This document shows, piece by piece, positions 23,153 to 31,433 of a stretch of DNA of 44,278 nt (positions within the stretch are counted from its first letter, which is position 1; every line of letters starts with the position of its first letter). The notes under the pieces are model-generated. The model did no database searches and was not told where the DNA came from. It saw nothing but the letters and a program-made list of their open reading frames with translations. The translations under genes and the position numbers were made by a program. The stretch lies in NCBI GenBank assembly GCA_002398825.1, contig DHBS01000014.1:54658-98935 (forward strand), given 5' to 3'. Source of the stretch: Syntrophomonas sp. UBA4922. GTDB lineage: Bacteria > Bacillota > Syntrophomonadia > Syntrophomonadales > Syntrophomonadaceae.

Positions 23153-25858
23153 TCACGCGGCTAGCCAGCGCGGGCTCAAGACCTGCTTCCACAGATAGTT
23201 TAAATAACGCCACAATAGCTTGCTGCCGGTTAAGGTGAGAATGAAAAGCCATTGCCAGCCATTGAGGGCGCAGGTGGAGAAAATGCTCTGCAAAGCCGGC
23301 ACATATAAGACTGAAAGATGCATGGATATGGAAACACCTACCGCCATGACTAAAAAGCGGTTGCCGAAAAAGCCCAGCTCGAATGGTGAGTAGCGTTCAG
23401 AGCGGCACTCGAATACATAAGACAACTGCGCGAAAACCAGTGTGGTTAAAGCCATGCTGCGGGCCAGAATGAGCGGCTCGGCAAGATTGAGCCAGGAGGC
23501 TGCGGCCATGCCCACAACAAAGGCCAGGAGGGTGACTGCTGCAATATAGGAGCCCCGGCCAACGATGATCCATCCCAACCTCCGGGCAAAGATATTTTCA
23601 TTGCGCGGGCGGGGCCGCTGGTTCATAATACCCGGTTCGGGCGGCTCCAGGCCCAAAGCCATCGCCGGCAAACCATCGGTTACCAGGTTTACCCACAGGA
23701 TTTGAATAGGCAGCATAGGCATGGGCATAGCCAATAGGGAGGCCAGAAACATCACCAGAACTTCACCGATATTGCAGCCCAACAGATAGCGGATGAATTT
23801 GCGGATGTTATCGTAAATGGCCCGCCCTTCGTGCACCGCTTTAACAATGGTGGAAAAATCATCGTCGGTCAGAATCATTGCCGCGGCTTCTTTGGTTACA
23901 TCAGTACCGGTGATTCCCATGGCGACGCCGATATCAGCCGCCTTCAATGCCGGAGCGTCATTAACGCCGTCACCGGTCATTGCTACCACATGCTGCCGGG
24001 TTTGCAAGACTTTTACGATGCGATGTTTATGCTGCGGCGAAACCCGGGCAAAAACCCGTGATCCTACCGCACCGGCATAAAGCTCCTGGTCTCCCATGTT
24101 ATCGATTTGAGGTCCGGTAATAACCGCCCCGCCGCCAATACCTACCTGTGCAGCGATGGCCCGGGCAGTAAGGGGATGGTCACCGGTGATCATCACCGGG
24201 ATGACTCCGGCCTGTGTACACTGCTGTACAGAGTGGACTACTCCCGGCCGGGGCGGATCCACAATCCCGCAGATACCGAGCAGAATTAAATTTGATTCCA
24301 AATCGTTGTCACTTATGGTTTCGGTTTCCTTCAGACTTACCTCGCGAAAGGCAAAACCCAGAACCCGCATGGCCTCATTTGCCCACTCATCCTGCAGCAG
24401 CCGCAGCTCTTCCCGGTTTTCAGGCCTGATGGGGATGGCATGACCCTTTGCCATCACCATCGTACACTGGGGCAAAAGTGCGTCCAAAGCGCCTTTGGTC
24501 AGCACCTGCGGGTTGCCCTCGCCTACAGTGACCACACTCATCATCTTGCGTTCCGAGTCGAAGGGATACTCCCTGACCCGGGTGCGCTCCCTTTCGCTAA
24601 GCCCGGCTTTTATGGCTAAAACCTTTAAGGCTCCTTCAGTGGGGTCTCCTTGTATGATATCTTCACCATAAAGCTTATCTGTATAAGCATTGTTGCAATA
24701 ATAGGCTGCCTGCAGCAACTGTTTTAAAGTTTGATCGGCTGTGGGCAGAAAAGGCTGCCCATTCCATAAGAACTCACCTCTAGGGGAGTAGCCTTCGCCT
24801 TTCACCTCGACCAGCCTTTCCAGAGTCGCTACTTTTTTGACCGTCATCTTATTCTGCGTCAGGGTTCCGGTTTTGTCAGAACAGATTACAGTGGTGCAGC
24901 CCAGGGTTTCGACCGCGGAAAGGCGTCTTACAATGGCGTGGTTTTTAGCCATGCGCTGTACTCCCAGGGCTAAGACGACTGTGACAATGGCCGGCAAGCC
25001 TTCGGGAATAGCGGCCACTGCCAGACTGATTCCGGTCAAGAGCATGGTGATCAGATCTTCGCCTCTGTATATTCCCAGCACAGCTACTGCGCAGCACACC
25101 AGGAGGCAGATGATGATCAGCATTTTGCCCAGCTGATCGAGTTTTATCTGCAGCGGGGTGGGGGCTGGCTTGGTTTCTGCAATCATCTGCGCAATCTGTC
25201 CCATTACAGTGCGCATACCGGTGTCAACTACTATGGCAGTGCCCCGTCCGCGGGTAACTGCAGTGCCCATAAAGGCCATGTTAACCTGATCCGCCATAGG
25301 AGTTGAGGCCGGCAGAATTTGATGGGCCTGTTTGCCAACCGGGATGGATTCGCCGGTTAACGGGGCTTCATCGATCTCCAGATTACTGGTTGCGGCCAGA
25401 CGCAGATCAGCCGGAACCTTGTCTCCCGTTTCCAAGAAAACCACATCTCCTGGAACCAATTCAGCGGCTGGTATTTTACAGCGCTGACCCTCCCTCAAGG
25501 CCATGGCATAAGGTGAAGCCATTTTCTTTATTTCGTCCAGGGAACGTTCAGCGCGATATTCCTGGACAAAACCCAGGAGGGCATTTAAGATCACAATTGC
25601 CATGATGGTAATGGCATCCGCCATATTGCCAACCAGTCCGGAAATGACCGTTGCGCCTAGCAACACCAAAACCATGGTGTCGGTAAACTGGCTCAGCAAT
25701 ATGGCCAGGGGGTTTTGTTTATGTCCTTGCTCCAGGATATTGGGATAGATTTTCTGCAGGTTTCGAACTTGCTGCGCAGAGAGCCCGCTTTCAAGTCCAG
25801 TGTGAAGTTTTGATACAGTTTGTTGGACAGAGGTTTGGTGCCACAGTGTTTGACTCAT
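23153..25858 (-). CDS. P-type Ca2+-transporting ATPase (P2A/SERCA-like)
   Basis: A 901-aa cation pump with the full P-type core: N-terminal cation-ATPase domain, TGES (168-171, actuator), PEGLP in M4 (285-289, Ca2+ ligand Glu), phosphorylated Asp in DKTGT (D328), and TGDGVNDAPAL in the hinge. M6 NLVTDGLPAMALG carries the Asn and Asp ligands of P2-type Ca2+ pumps. About ten transmembrane helices. This ion selectivity is a family inference; Mn2+ or Na+ cannot be excluded. Single gene; ATG at 25858 has a G-rich stretch upstream but no clear promoter. Confidence 0.93.
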   Translation of the reverse strand: MSQTLWHQTSVQQTVSKLHTGLESGLSAQQVRNLQKIYPNILEQGHKQNPLAILLSQFTDTMVLVLLGATVISGLVGNMADAITIMAIVILNALLGFVQEYRAERSLDEIKKMASPYAMALREGQRCKIPAAELVPGDVVFLETGDKVPADLRLAATSNLEIDEAPLTGESIPVGKQAHQILPASTPMADQVNMAFMGTAVTRGRGTAIVVDTGMRTVMGQIAQMIAETKPAPTPLQIKLDQLGKMLIIICLLVCCAVAVLGIYRGEDLITMLLTGISLAVAAIPEGLPAIVTVVLALGVQRMAKNHAIVRRLSAVETLGCTTVICSDKTGTLTQNKMTVKKVATLERLVEVKGEGYSPRGEFLWNGQPFLPTADQTLKQLLQAAYYCNNAYTDKLYGEDIIQGDPTEGALKVLAIKAGLSERERTRVREYPFDSERKMMSVVTVGEGNPQVLTKGALDALLPQCTMVMAKGHAIPIRPENREELRLLQDEWANEAMRVLGFAFREVSLKETETISDNDLESNLILLGICGIVDPPRPGVVHSVQQCTQAGVIPVMITGDHPLTARAIAAQVGIGGGAVITGPQIDNMGDQELYAGAVGSRVFARVSPQHKHRIVKVLQTRQHVVAMTGDGVNDAPALKAADIGVAMGITGTDVTKEAAAMILTDDDFSTIVKAVHEGRAIYDNIRKFIRYLLGCNIGEVLVMFLASLLAMPMPMLPIQILWVNLVTDGLPAMALGLEPPEPGIMNQRPRPRNENIFARRLGWIIVGRGSYIAAVTLLAFVVGMAAASWLNLAEPLILARSMALTTLVFAQLSYVFECRSERYSPFELGFFGNRFLVMAVGVSISMHLSVLYVPALQSIFSTCALNGWQWLFILTLTGSKLLWRYLNYLWKQVLSPRWLAA

Positions 25859-25930
25859 GATAGGCCCCCGTTTGCTTTTTTAGAATAGTTATTCAAGCAA
25901 TCGGGGCGTAAGAACGGGAGACATGCTGGA

Positions 25931-26037
25931 GGATTCTTGACAACTCTTGCCAGATCAGCCGTCTGCAGATGTGAATCCTTGTCAAGGGCTTTTTATCTTG
26001 TAGATGTACAAGCAGGAGAGACCGGCCTGGCAAGGCC
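25931..26037. repeat. Cluster of inverted repeats between the Ca2+ ATPase and the UDG-like gene
   Basis: The 216-base spacer 25859-26074 holds three inverted repeats in a row: CTTGACAA (25936-25943) with TTGTCAAG (25979-25986); CTTGTA/TACAAG (25997-26012, 4-base loop); GGCCT/AGGCC (26024-26037, 4-base loop). GGATTC (25931-25936) can also pair with GAATCC (25973-25978), crossing the first pair. No known riboswitch or good promoter was recognised. It could be the ATPase leader or a transcription end. Confidence 0.45.
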
Positions 26038-26074
26038 TAAGGGTTGTTCCAAACCGGTAAATAAAAGCCGTATT

Positions 26075-26704
26075 TTAAGCGGAAAACGCTGCAGCCAGTT
26101 GTTGGCACTCGCCTTCGCCAAAATACTGTTCATTCACGGCAGTAATAAAATAGCGCTGGTTGGAGAGATAAGACCGGCCTGGCTCAGGTAAATCAAAGAT
26201 ACCGTAACTCTTGAGCACAAATTCACTGACCCGCTCGCCCATGAGCAGGACAAAATGCGGATTCAATATATCGATTTCTTCGATTAAATAGGCCAAGCAG
26301 TGCAATATCTGTGTGGTGTCGGGTGTAACCGGCACTCCGTTGCAGGGCTGTTTGGTCAGTATGCAGTTGTAGTCTTTATCCAGGAGTTTGCTTGGAGTAT
26401 AACAGCATACACTATGCCGGGTTGAGCAAGCCTTGGGGGTGCAGCGCGTCATGAAGGTGTGATAAATCTTTTTAACACCCAGGCAGTTTTTAAGCAGCCT
26501 GCGCAGTTCTATGATCTGTTCCAAATCGCTGGTATACTGGTTTTCGCCTTCGAATACAATCATTATATCGGGAGACAACTCCCCCTTACCCATAGCCGGC
26601 CGACGCACACAATGCAGTTGTTCAGGGCAGCGTCTGCAGTCACAAATTCTATCCTCTAAAGCGATTATACGGCGAATATTCTCTTCCCTCAGCCCATTAG
26701 CCAA
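26075..26704 (-). CDS. Uracil-DNA glycosylase-superfamily-like protein, cysteine-rich, catalytic motifs missing
   Basis: A 209-aa protein. CxxC at C23/C26 near the N-terminus and C121-x14-C136 further on fit the four-cysteine Fe-S cluster pattern of family 4/5 UDGs. PDIMIV, MTRCTPK and the LNPHFVLLMGERVSEFVL strand-helix also align with that fold. The glycosylase motif GEAPG is replaced by FEGEN, and the C-terminal HP motif by NEQY, so canonical uracil excision is unlikely. There are 13 cysteines in all. The start is TTG at 26704 with GGAGG seven bases upstream. It lies 74 bases after the 135-aa gene. Assignment to the superfamily is tentative. Confidence 0.6.
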   Translation of the reverse strand: MANGLREENIRRIIALEDRICDCRRCPEQLHCVRRPAMGKGELSPDIMIVFEGENQYTSDLEQIIELRRLLKNCLGVKKIYHTFMTRCTPKACSTRHSVCCYTPSKLLDKDYNCILTKQPCNGVPVTPDTTQILHCLAYLIEEIDILNPHFVLLMGERVSEFVLKSYGIFDLPEPGRSYLSNQRYFITAVNEQYFGEGECQQLAAAFSA

Positions 26705-26778
26705 TATTAATCCTCCCCGCCCCTGGATCTTCTCTTCTATCTATTACTAATTAGGGTCGTTCTACTCGGGAAGTGGTC

Positions 26779-27186
26779 TCAGTCTATTTTATAGAGGTAT
26801 TCTCTGGTACGCTGGTTTATGCCCCAGGTCGCGTCTGACAATTTATTGGTTATGTAGCTGCGCAGGTTATCATCCAATTCAGGATCAATCTTGTCCATGA
26901 TCAGGTAAAACACACGCAGAACATCATTCATATTCATCATCAGGCGCCTGGCAGGAGCCTTCTTCAATATGTCTTCTTTTCTGCCATAAAAAGATATCAT
27001 CCTCTTTATAACCCAGAGGATTTCCACATTAGACCAGGACTTTTGCTGTAATAATTCATCAAGCAAAGCATCCGGTCCTTTGTTATACTCGCGTTCTTCC
27101 ATGGCTTTCCATTCCAGGCTGCCAAAAATGGTTTGCGGCAAGAAAAATATGGATTCGGTCTCGTCTGGCAAATTGTATTCCCCCAT
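26779..27186 (-). CDS. Hypothetical protein, 135 aa
   Basis: Not recognised. A soluble, probably all-helical protein without signal or membrane segment, with charged and aromatic residues spread evenly (EILWVIKRMISFYGRKEDILKK, then DVLRVFYLIMDKIDPELDD). No metal or nucleotide motif is seen. The ATG at 27186 follows the NlpC/P60 stop codon directly (TAAATG) and has no Shine-Dalgarno of its own. It is therefore probably translated by re-initiation after the wall hydrolase. Length, start codon and tight packing support a real gene. Confidence 0.65.
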   Translation of the reverse strand: MGEYNLPDETESIFFLPQTIFGSLEWKAMEEREYNKGPDALLDELLQQKSWSNVEILWVIKRMISFYGRKEDILKKAPARRLMMNMNDVLRVFYLIMDKIDPELDDNLRSYITNKLSDATWGINQRTREYLYKID

Positions 27187-28212
27187 TTATGGAATTATGC
27201 GTTTGGCACCGTAATAGGTTCTGGCATAGAAGCCCTCTGACAACGATGAATAAATCACTCCACCACTGCTCGGCGAACTGGAGTGGATGAACTGCCCGCT
27301 GCCGGTATATATCCCCACATGGTCGATACTGGAGTTATAGCATTTAAAGAAGACTAAATCTCCAGGCTGCAGGTTGCTTTTAGCCACAGCTGAACCTAAT
27401 CCATATTGGGCTGCAGCAGTACGCGGCAGGTTGTATCCATTCTGTTTGTATACATACTGTGCGAAACCGGAACAATCAAAACCTCCGGGGCCGCTGCCGC
27501 CATATTTATACGGGGTGCCCAGGTATTGCGCAGCTGTTTTGAGTATACGCATTGCATCACTGGGTGCTCCGGAACGAGATACTGCAACCGGTTCAGGAAG
27601 AATGCGCAAAGTAACCCCTGCATCTAGGATGTCACTTTGAAGATTATTTATTTGCATCAGGTAGGGAACCGATATGCCAAACTGTGCAGCTACCTTGGCT
27701 AGGCTGTCTCCGGGTTGAAGCACATACTGTTGTTCCGATGGAGAAGTCGTTTGAGCCGCAGCGGGAGGGGTGGTTTCGGGAACAACAGTCGTAGGAGAAG
27801 CTTGGGACGGGGCTTTTTTGACCAGAAGGGTTTTGCCGACCTGTATTAAATCGTTCTGCAACCCGTTCATGGCCTTGAGTTCGTCCACCGTCATGCCAAA
27901 CTTAAGGGCAATACTGCCCAGACAGTCACCGGGTTGGATCACATATGCCGCATTTCCTGAAACGGCCGGAGCAATGGCACTAGTCGAACTGCTGGAGCTG
28001 CTGAGCTTTAATACATCACCGATTTGAAGATTGTCGCTTTGCAGCTTATTTAATGTTTTAAGATATTCAACTGTCACACCATTTTGATTGGCAATTTTCC
28101 ATAACGAATCACCAGATTGCACTGTATAGGTCAATGGTTGAGCATTGGTCAGGGCCACGGAGGAACCAACCCATAATAAAGCGCTTAGTGAAATTGCTAC
28201 AATTTTTCTCAA
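27187..28212 (-). CDS. Secreted LysM-NlpC/P60 peptidoglycan endopeptidase
   Basis: 341 aa. A signal peptide (1-24, cleavage near TNA-QP) is followed by three LysM repeats (~28-70, 89-132, 162-205) joined by Ser/Thr/Pro linkers, and a C-terminal NlpC/P60 domain (~225-341). The catalytic cysteine is C247 in GGFDCSGF, the histidine H298 in DHVGIYTG, and the third polar residue H310. It should cut the D-Glu-diaminopimelate (or equivalent) bond of stem peptides, in cell separation or spore wall remodelling. The start is TTG at 28212, directly opening a good signal peptide; AGG lies upstream but the ribosome binding site is mediocre. Confidence 0.92.
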   Translation of the reverse strand: MRKIVAISLSALLWVGSSVALTNAQPLTYTVQSGDSLWKIANQNGVTVEYLKTLNKLQSDNLQIGDVLKLSSSSSSTSAIAPAVSGNAAYVIQPGDCLGSIALKFGMTVDELKAMNGLQNDLIQVGKTLLVKKAPSQASPTTVVPETTPPAAAQTTSPSEQQYVLQPGDSLAKVAAQFGISVPYLMQINNLQSDILDAGVTLRILPEPVAVSRSGAPSDAMRILKTAAQYLGTPYKYGGSGPGGFDCSGFAQYVYKQNGYNLPRTAAAQYGLGSAVAKSNLQPGDLVFFKCYNSSIDHVGIYTGSGQFIHSSSPSSGGVIYSSLSEGFYARTYYGAKRIIP

Positions 28213-28245
28213 GATGTCCTACCCTTTCCAGAATATTACCAATAA

Positions 28246-28261
28246 TGTAGTATATTCTACA
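28246..28261. promoter_or_regulatory. 16-base near-perfect palindrome upstream of the wall hydrolase
   Basis: TGTAGTATATTCTACA (plus strand) matches its own complement at all but one base pair, 34 bases before the hydrolase start. It does not fit the LexA, CcpA or Spo0A consensus. A regulator binding site is plausible. Confidence 0.4.
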
Positions 28262-28294
28262 GGGCAAGGAAATCTTCCTGCAGGGAAGGAGATT

Positions 28295-29140
28295 TTATTG
28301 TCTTTTTAGATTTAATTCGCTATAATAAGTCCTGATTTTCGCCATGTAGTCGGGGTTGACGCCGCAATATCCCAGGCGGTTTCGCCAGGTTTCACCGGGG
28401 TTGCCATGGAAATCGGAACCCCCGGTCACCAATATGCCCCTTTGTTCTGCCAGGGCGATAAAATATCCGGTTTCCTGAACAGTGTGCTCGGGATAAAAAA
28501 CCTCCAGGCCTTCCACTCCCATATCCAGTATCTGGGCTACTAATTTGGGTTGCCGCAACAGTCCGGGATGAGCCAGAACGCTTATACCCCCGGCGGCATG
28601 GATCAAATCTATAGCCTTTTCCGGAGTAAATCTGTAGCGCGGCACATAAGCCGGGCGGCCCCTGCCGATATACTTGTTGAAGGCCTCTCGAATCGAGAAA
28701 ACATAGCCTTTTTCCATCAAGGCCATGGCTACATGAGGCCGGGCAATCAGATCTTTCTGGGCCAGCTTCTGCACCTGTTCAAAAGTTATGGCATAACCCA
28801 TATCCCGCAAGCGAGCTACCATGCGTTGAGCCCGTTCGAAGCGGGCCGCTTTGATCAGTTCAAGATCTTTAAGCAGCTGCCGGCATTGAAAATCCACAAA
28901 ATACCCCAGAATATGTATTTCTCCATCTTCAACTTCCGTGTTCAGTTCAATGCCAGAAATCAATTCCAGATCAAGCTGTTCAGTTTCCAGGCAAGACCAG
29001 GCAGCCGGCAGGCCTTCTACAGTATCATGGTCGGTTATGGCGATTCCCGGCAAACCCATCCGACACGCCTGACGAAGCACTTCGGCTACCGGCAACACGC
29101 CATCTGAAGCACTGGTGTGAACATGCATATCATAAAACAT
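28295..29140 (-). CDS. PHP-domain phosphoesterase (YciV/TrpH-type)
   Basis: A 281-aa trinuclear-metal phosphoesterase. PHP motifs are present in order: DMHVHTSASDG, ITDHDTVEGLP, SGIELNTE, VLAHPGLL and TGGSDFHG. The length and the SASDG start fit the group of E. coli YciV (RNase AM), which removes phosphate from 3',5'-bisphosphates and short RNA 5' ends. The exact substrate here is unproved. ATG at 29140 with GAGGT upstream. A TATAAT (29203-29198) just after the M19 stop could be its -10 box, but no good -35 is seen. Confidence 0.86.
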   Translation of the reverse strand: MFYDMHVHTSASDGVLPVAEVLRQACRMGLPGIAITDHDTVEGLPAAWSCLETEQLDLELISGIELNTEVEDGEIHILGYFVDFQCRQLLKDLELIKAARFERAQRMVARLRDMGYAITFEQVQKLAQKDLIARPHVAMALMEKGYVFSIREAFNKYIGRGRPAYVPRYRFTPEKAIDLIHAAGGISVLAHPGLLRQPKLVAQILDMGVEGLEVFYPEHTVQETGYFIALAEQRGILVTGGSDFHGNPGETWRNRLGYCGVNPDYMAKIRTYYSELNLKRQ

Positions 29141-29218
29141 ACGTTTACCTCTTAAATAATTAGCTTGGGGTCAGATTGTTTTTAACCTGTTTAATAGATT
29201 ATATAATACATGGCCTGC

Positions 29219-30136
29219 TCATGCAGCGAATACCTTACTCAGGAAAACCGCAGCATTGTCGTGCAGGATGGCCTCTACTTCCTGATGAGTAAAACCGCGC
29301 CCGTTAAGCCCCGCTGCCAATAGCGCATAATCTTCAACACCGCTTAATAGCAATTCGTCAGCCCCGTCGAAATCAGAACCCAGAGCGACATGTTCAACCC
29401 CGACCAAAGACGAAATATAATCGATATGATCCAGCAGACGGTTCAGATTGGGATTATTGGTATCAACAAAGTCCGGGACCAAGTTTACACCGATGATACC
29501 CCCATGCTCGGCCAGGGTCATGATCTGATGATCGCTCAAGTTGCGGGGATGGTCGCATATGGAGCGCGCATTGGCATGTGAGACCATTACCGCCGGACTA
29601 TATCGTTCCAGGGCTTGATAATAACTGGTCTCCCCCACATGGGCCAGGTCTAAAATACTTCCCACAGCCTCCATCTCATTGAGCAGACGCTGGCCAGCGG
29701 AAGTCAAACCGGCAGGATCAGGATCTAAAACCCCGCCGGCAAAAGCATTGTTATAATTCCAGGTTAATCCCAGACTGCGCACCCCCATATGATGAAACAA
29801 CGGCCAAAGGCCGGGGTCTTGGCCCAGCGCATCCGCTCCTTCCAGATGCAGGATAAGGGCCATTTCATCTCCGGCCCGGGCTCTGGCCAGATCCTCATAT
29901 CCTGCAATCGCCCGGGCCTTTACCGGCCCGCTCAGATTGGCCCGGAAACAAGCGATCTGCTGCAAAATCGCCCTTAAAACCGCATTATCGTCCTGGTTAT
30001 GGCTGAATAGGGCCAGGAATTGCGCTGTCACCCCGGCCTCTAAAGCCCTGTCAACATCAAAGTGAAATGGATTGCGCCGCAGCGAATAACCGCTATTGAC
30101 CAGCTTTGATAAAGTGTCGCAATGCAAATCAATCAA
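29219..30136 (-). CDS. Membrane dipeptidase, M19 family
   Basis: A 305-aa zinc dipeptidase of the renal dipeptidase family. Motifs: DLHCDT (zinc HxD), HLEGADAL (Glu ligand), LTWNYNNAFAGG, DLAHVGE (His ligand), SHANARSICDHPRNLSD (His ligand and catalytic region) and GSDFDGAD. It probably cleaves dipeptides, some with D-residues at the C-terminus. The frame extends to 30190 through the spoVS terminator, but TTG at 30136 with GGAGG seven bases upstream opens MLIDLHCDTL. No separate promoter was seen. Confidence 0.92.
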   Translation of the reverse strand: MIDLHCDTLSKLVNSGYSLRRNPFHFDVDRALEAGVTAQFLALFSHNQDDNAVLRAILQQIACFRANLSGPVKARAIAGYEDLARARAGDEMALILHLEGADALGQDPGLWPLFHHMGVRSLGLTWNYNNAFAGGVLDPDPAGLTSAGQRLLNEMEAVGSILDLAHVGETSYYQALERYSPAVMVSHANARSICDHPRNLSDHQIMTLAEHGGIIGVNLVPDFVDTNNPNLNRLLDHIDYISSLVGVEHVALGSDFDGADELLLSGVEDYALLAAGLNGRGFTHQEVEAILHDNAAVFLSKVFAA

Positions 30137-30183
30137 TACACTACCTCCCGTTGCTCCATGGCGGGCCATGGGTTTGATCTTCA

Positions 30184-30210
30184 AAAACAAAAACCTGCTA
30201 AGAGCAGGTT
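30184..30210 (-). terminator. Intrinsic terminator of spoVS
   Basis: On the minus strand AACCTGCT pairs with AGCAGGTT around a 3-base loop (30210-30192), followed by TTTTTGTTTTTG. It stands 50 bases past the spoVS stop and just before the dipeptidase. Confidence 0.88.
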
Positions 30211-30258
30211 AATAGTTTGATATCTCTAGTTTCTTTGGAACAAGCTTGACTGAACCAT

Positions 30259-30519
30259 TTATCTGGGCTCGATTATGAGCTTTATCGCAGTTCTCTCCTC
30301 GCCGTCTATCATAATATCAGTAAAGGCCGGTATGCATATCAGATCCATACCGCTGGGAGCAACGAATCCTCGCGCTATTGCTATTGCCTTAATTGCCTGG
30401 TTAATTGCACCCGCTCCAATGGCTTGTATTTCTGCAGCTCCTTTTTCTCTAAGAACGCCTGCGAGTGCTCCTGCCACAGAATTTGGACTGGATTTAGCTG
30501 AGACTTTTAATACTTCCAT
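30259..30519 (-). CDS. spoVS: Stage V sporulation protein S
   Basis: The 86-aa sequence (MEVLKVSAKSSPNSVAGALAG, IGAGAINQAIKAIAIARG, IPAFTDI, EERTAIKLIIEP) is a near-textbook SpoVS, an Alba-fold nucleic-acid-binding protein. In Bacillus it is needed for late sporulation and also affects septation. ATG at 30519 has AGGAGG upstream. It has its own SigH-like promoter and terminator, so it is a single-gene unit between ymdB and the dipeptidase. This marks the host as an endospore former or a close relative. Confidence 0.97.
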   Translation of the reverse strand: MEVLKVSAKSSPNSVAGALAGVLREKGAAEIQAIGAGAINQAIKAIAIARGFVAPSGMDLICIPAFTDIMIDGEERTAIKLIIEPR

Positions 30520-30573
30520 CTAATAACCTCCTCCTCATATCTTTATATATAGACGCGTTGCTCTCCTACATCT

Positions 30574-30602
30574 ATATTCTAAATGGAAGTATCAATTCCT
30601 CC
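30574..30602 (-). promoter_or_regulatory. SigH-type promoter of spoVS
   Basis: GGAGGAATT (30602-30594) fits the SigH -35 consensus RNAGGAWWW, and 11 bases later TTAGAATAT (30582-30574) fits RNNGAATWW except for its first base. It lies 55 bases before the spoVS start. Bacillus spoVS is transcribed by SigH, in agreement. Confidence 0.65.
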
Positions 30603-30637
30603 TTTTGGCAATAAATGTGTTGGATAAATTTTCACAT

Positions 30638-31423
30638 TTATTCGCTCAGTATCTTCGAGATTCTCATGATTTTGCCGACCTGGTGGGAATCATCATCCAG
30701 CGTCAGGACCACCCCTTCCAACTGCACCTTCCCGCCGGCTACTTCCAAACGAACCGGTCTCCCGGTAAGAAATTTCTGCAAAACCTGTTCTTTTTTCATA
30801 CCCAGAACGGATTCATAGGGGCCGGTCATGCCTAAATCGGTTATGTATGCGGTTCCCTGGGGCAGGATGCGCTCATCGCTGGTCTGAATATGGGTATGGG
30901 TCCCCAAAACCGCCTGAACCCGGCCATCAAAATAATAACCGAAGGCTACCTTCTCCGAGGTGGCTTCGGCATGAAAATCCACGATTATGATATCAGCCTG
31001 GTCCTTAATATCAGCCAATGCATCATCAACAGCAATAAATGGGCAATCGAGCGGAGGCAGGAACACCCGGCCCGAGGCGTTGATCACTGCTATTCTGGTA
31101 TTAAAACCCGCAGTGTAGACGTGGTATCCTTGACCGGGGCAGGGGCCGGGATAATTCAACGGCCTTACCAAACGGGGCTCATCGTCGATAAATCGCAGGA
31201 TATCTTTGTTATCCCATACATGATTGCCCATCGTAAGTACATCGATTCCCATAAAAAGCAGTTCTTCCATGACATCTCCGGTTAAGCCCCGGCCTCCGGA
31301 GGCATTCTCCGCATTGGCAATCACAAAATCAATCTGGTACTGCTGCTGCACGGCAGGCAGCAGAGCCTTGACAGCGCGCCGTCCAGGCCTTCCCACAATG
31401 TCTCCAATGACTAAAATGTTCAA
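30638..31423 (-). CDS. ymdB: YmdB-family metallophosphoesterase (2',3'-cyclic-nucleotide phosphodiesterase)
   Basis: 261 aa with the TIGR00282/YmdB motifs: VIGDIVGRPGRRAV, ANAENASGGRGL, TMGNHVWDNK, VDFHAEATSEK and GTHTHIQTSDERI (dinuclear metal site). The Bacillus protein hydrolyses 2',3'-cAMP and influences biofilm and late adaptive responses. It is usually next to rny, as here. The frame reaches 31498, but TTG at 31423 opens MNILVIGDIVGRPG with GAGGG seven bases upstream. It starts 10 bases after the 164-aa gene. Confidence 0.93.
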   Translation of the reverse strand: MNILVIGDIVGRPGRRAVKALLPAVQQQYQIDFVIANAENASGGRGLTGDVMEELLFMGIDVLTMGNHVWDNKDILRFIDDEPRLVRPLNYPGPCPGQGYHVYTAGFNTRIAVINASGRVFLPPLDCPFIAVDDALADIKDQADIIIVDFHAEATSEKVAFGYYFDGRVQAVLGTHTHIQTSDERILPQGTAYITDLGMTGPYESVLGMKKEQVLQKFLTGRPVRLEVAGGKVQLEGVVLTLDDDSHQVGKIMRISKILSE

Positions 31424-31433
31424 AATCCAACCC

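Noticed and set aside
25859..26074. Known manganese (yybP-ykoY) or other metal riboswitch upstream of the Ca2+ ATPase
   Set aside because: The conserved loops of that class are not visible on the minus strand; only simple inverted repeats are.
25937..26191. 84-codon plus-strand frame between the ATPase and the UDG-like gene
   Set aside because: It overlaps the end of the UDG-like gene, has no ribosome binding site and its product looks random; the first part is the inverted-repeat spacer.
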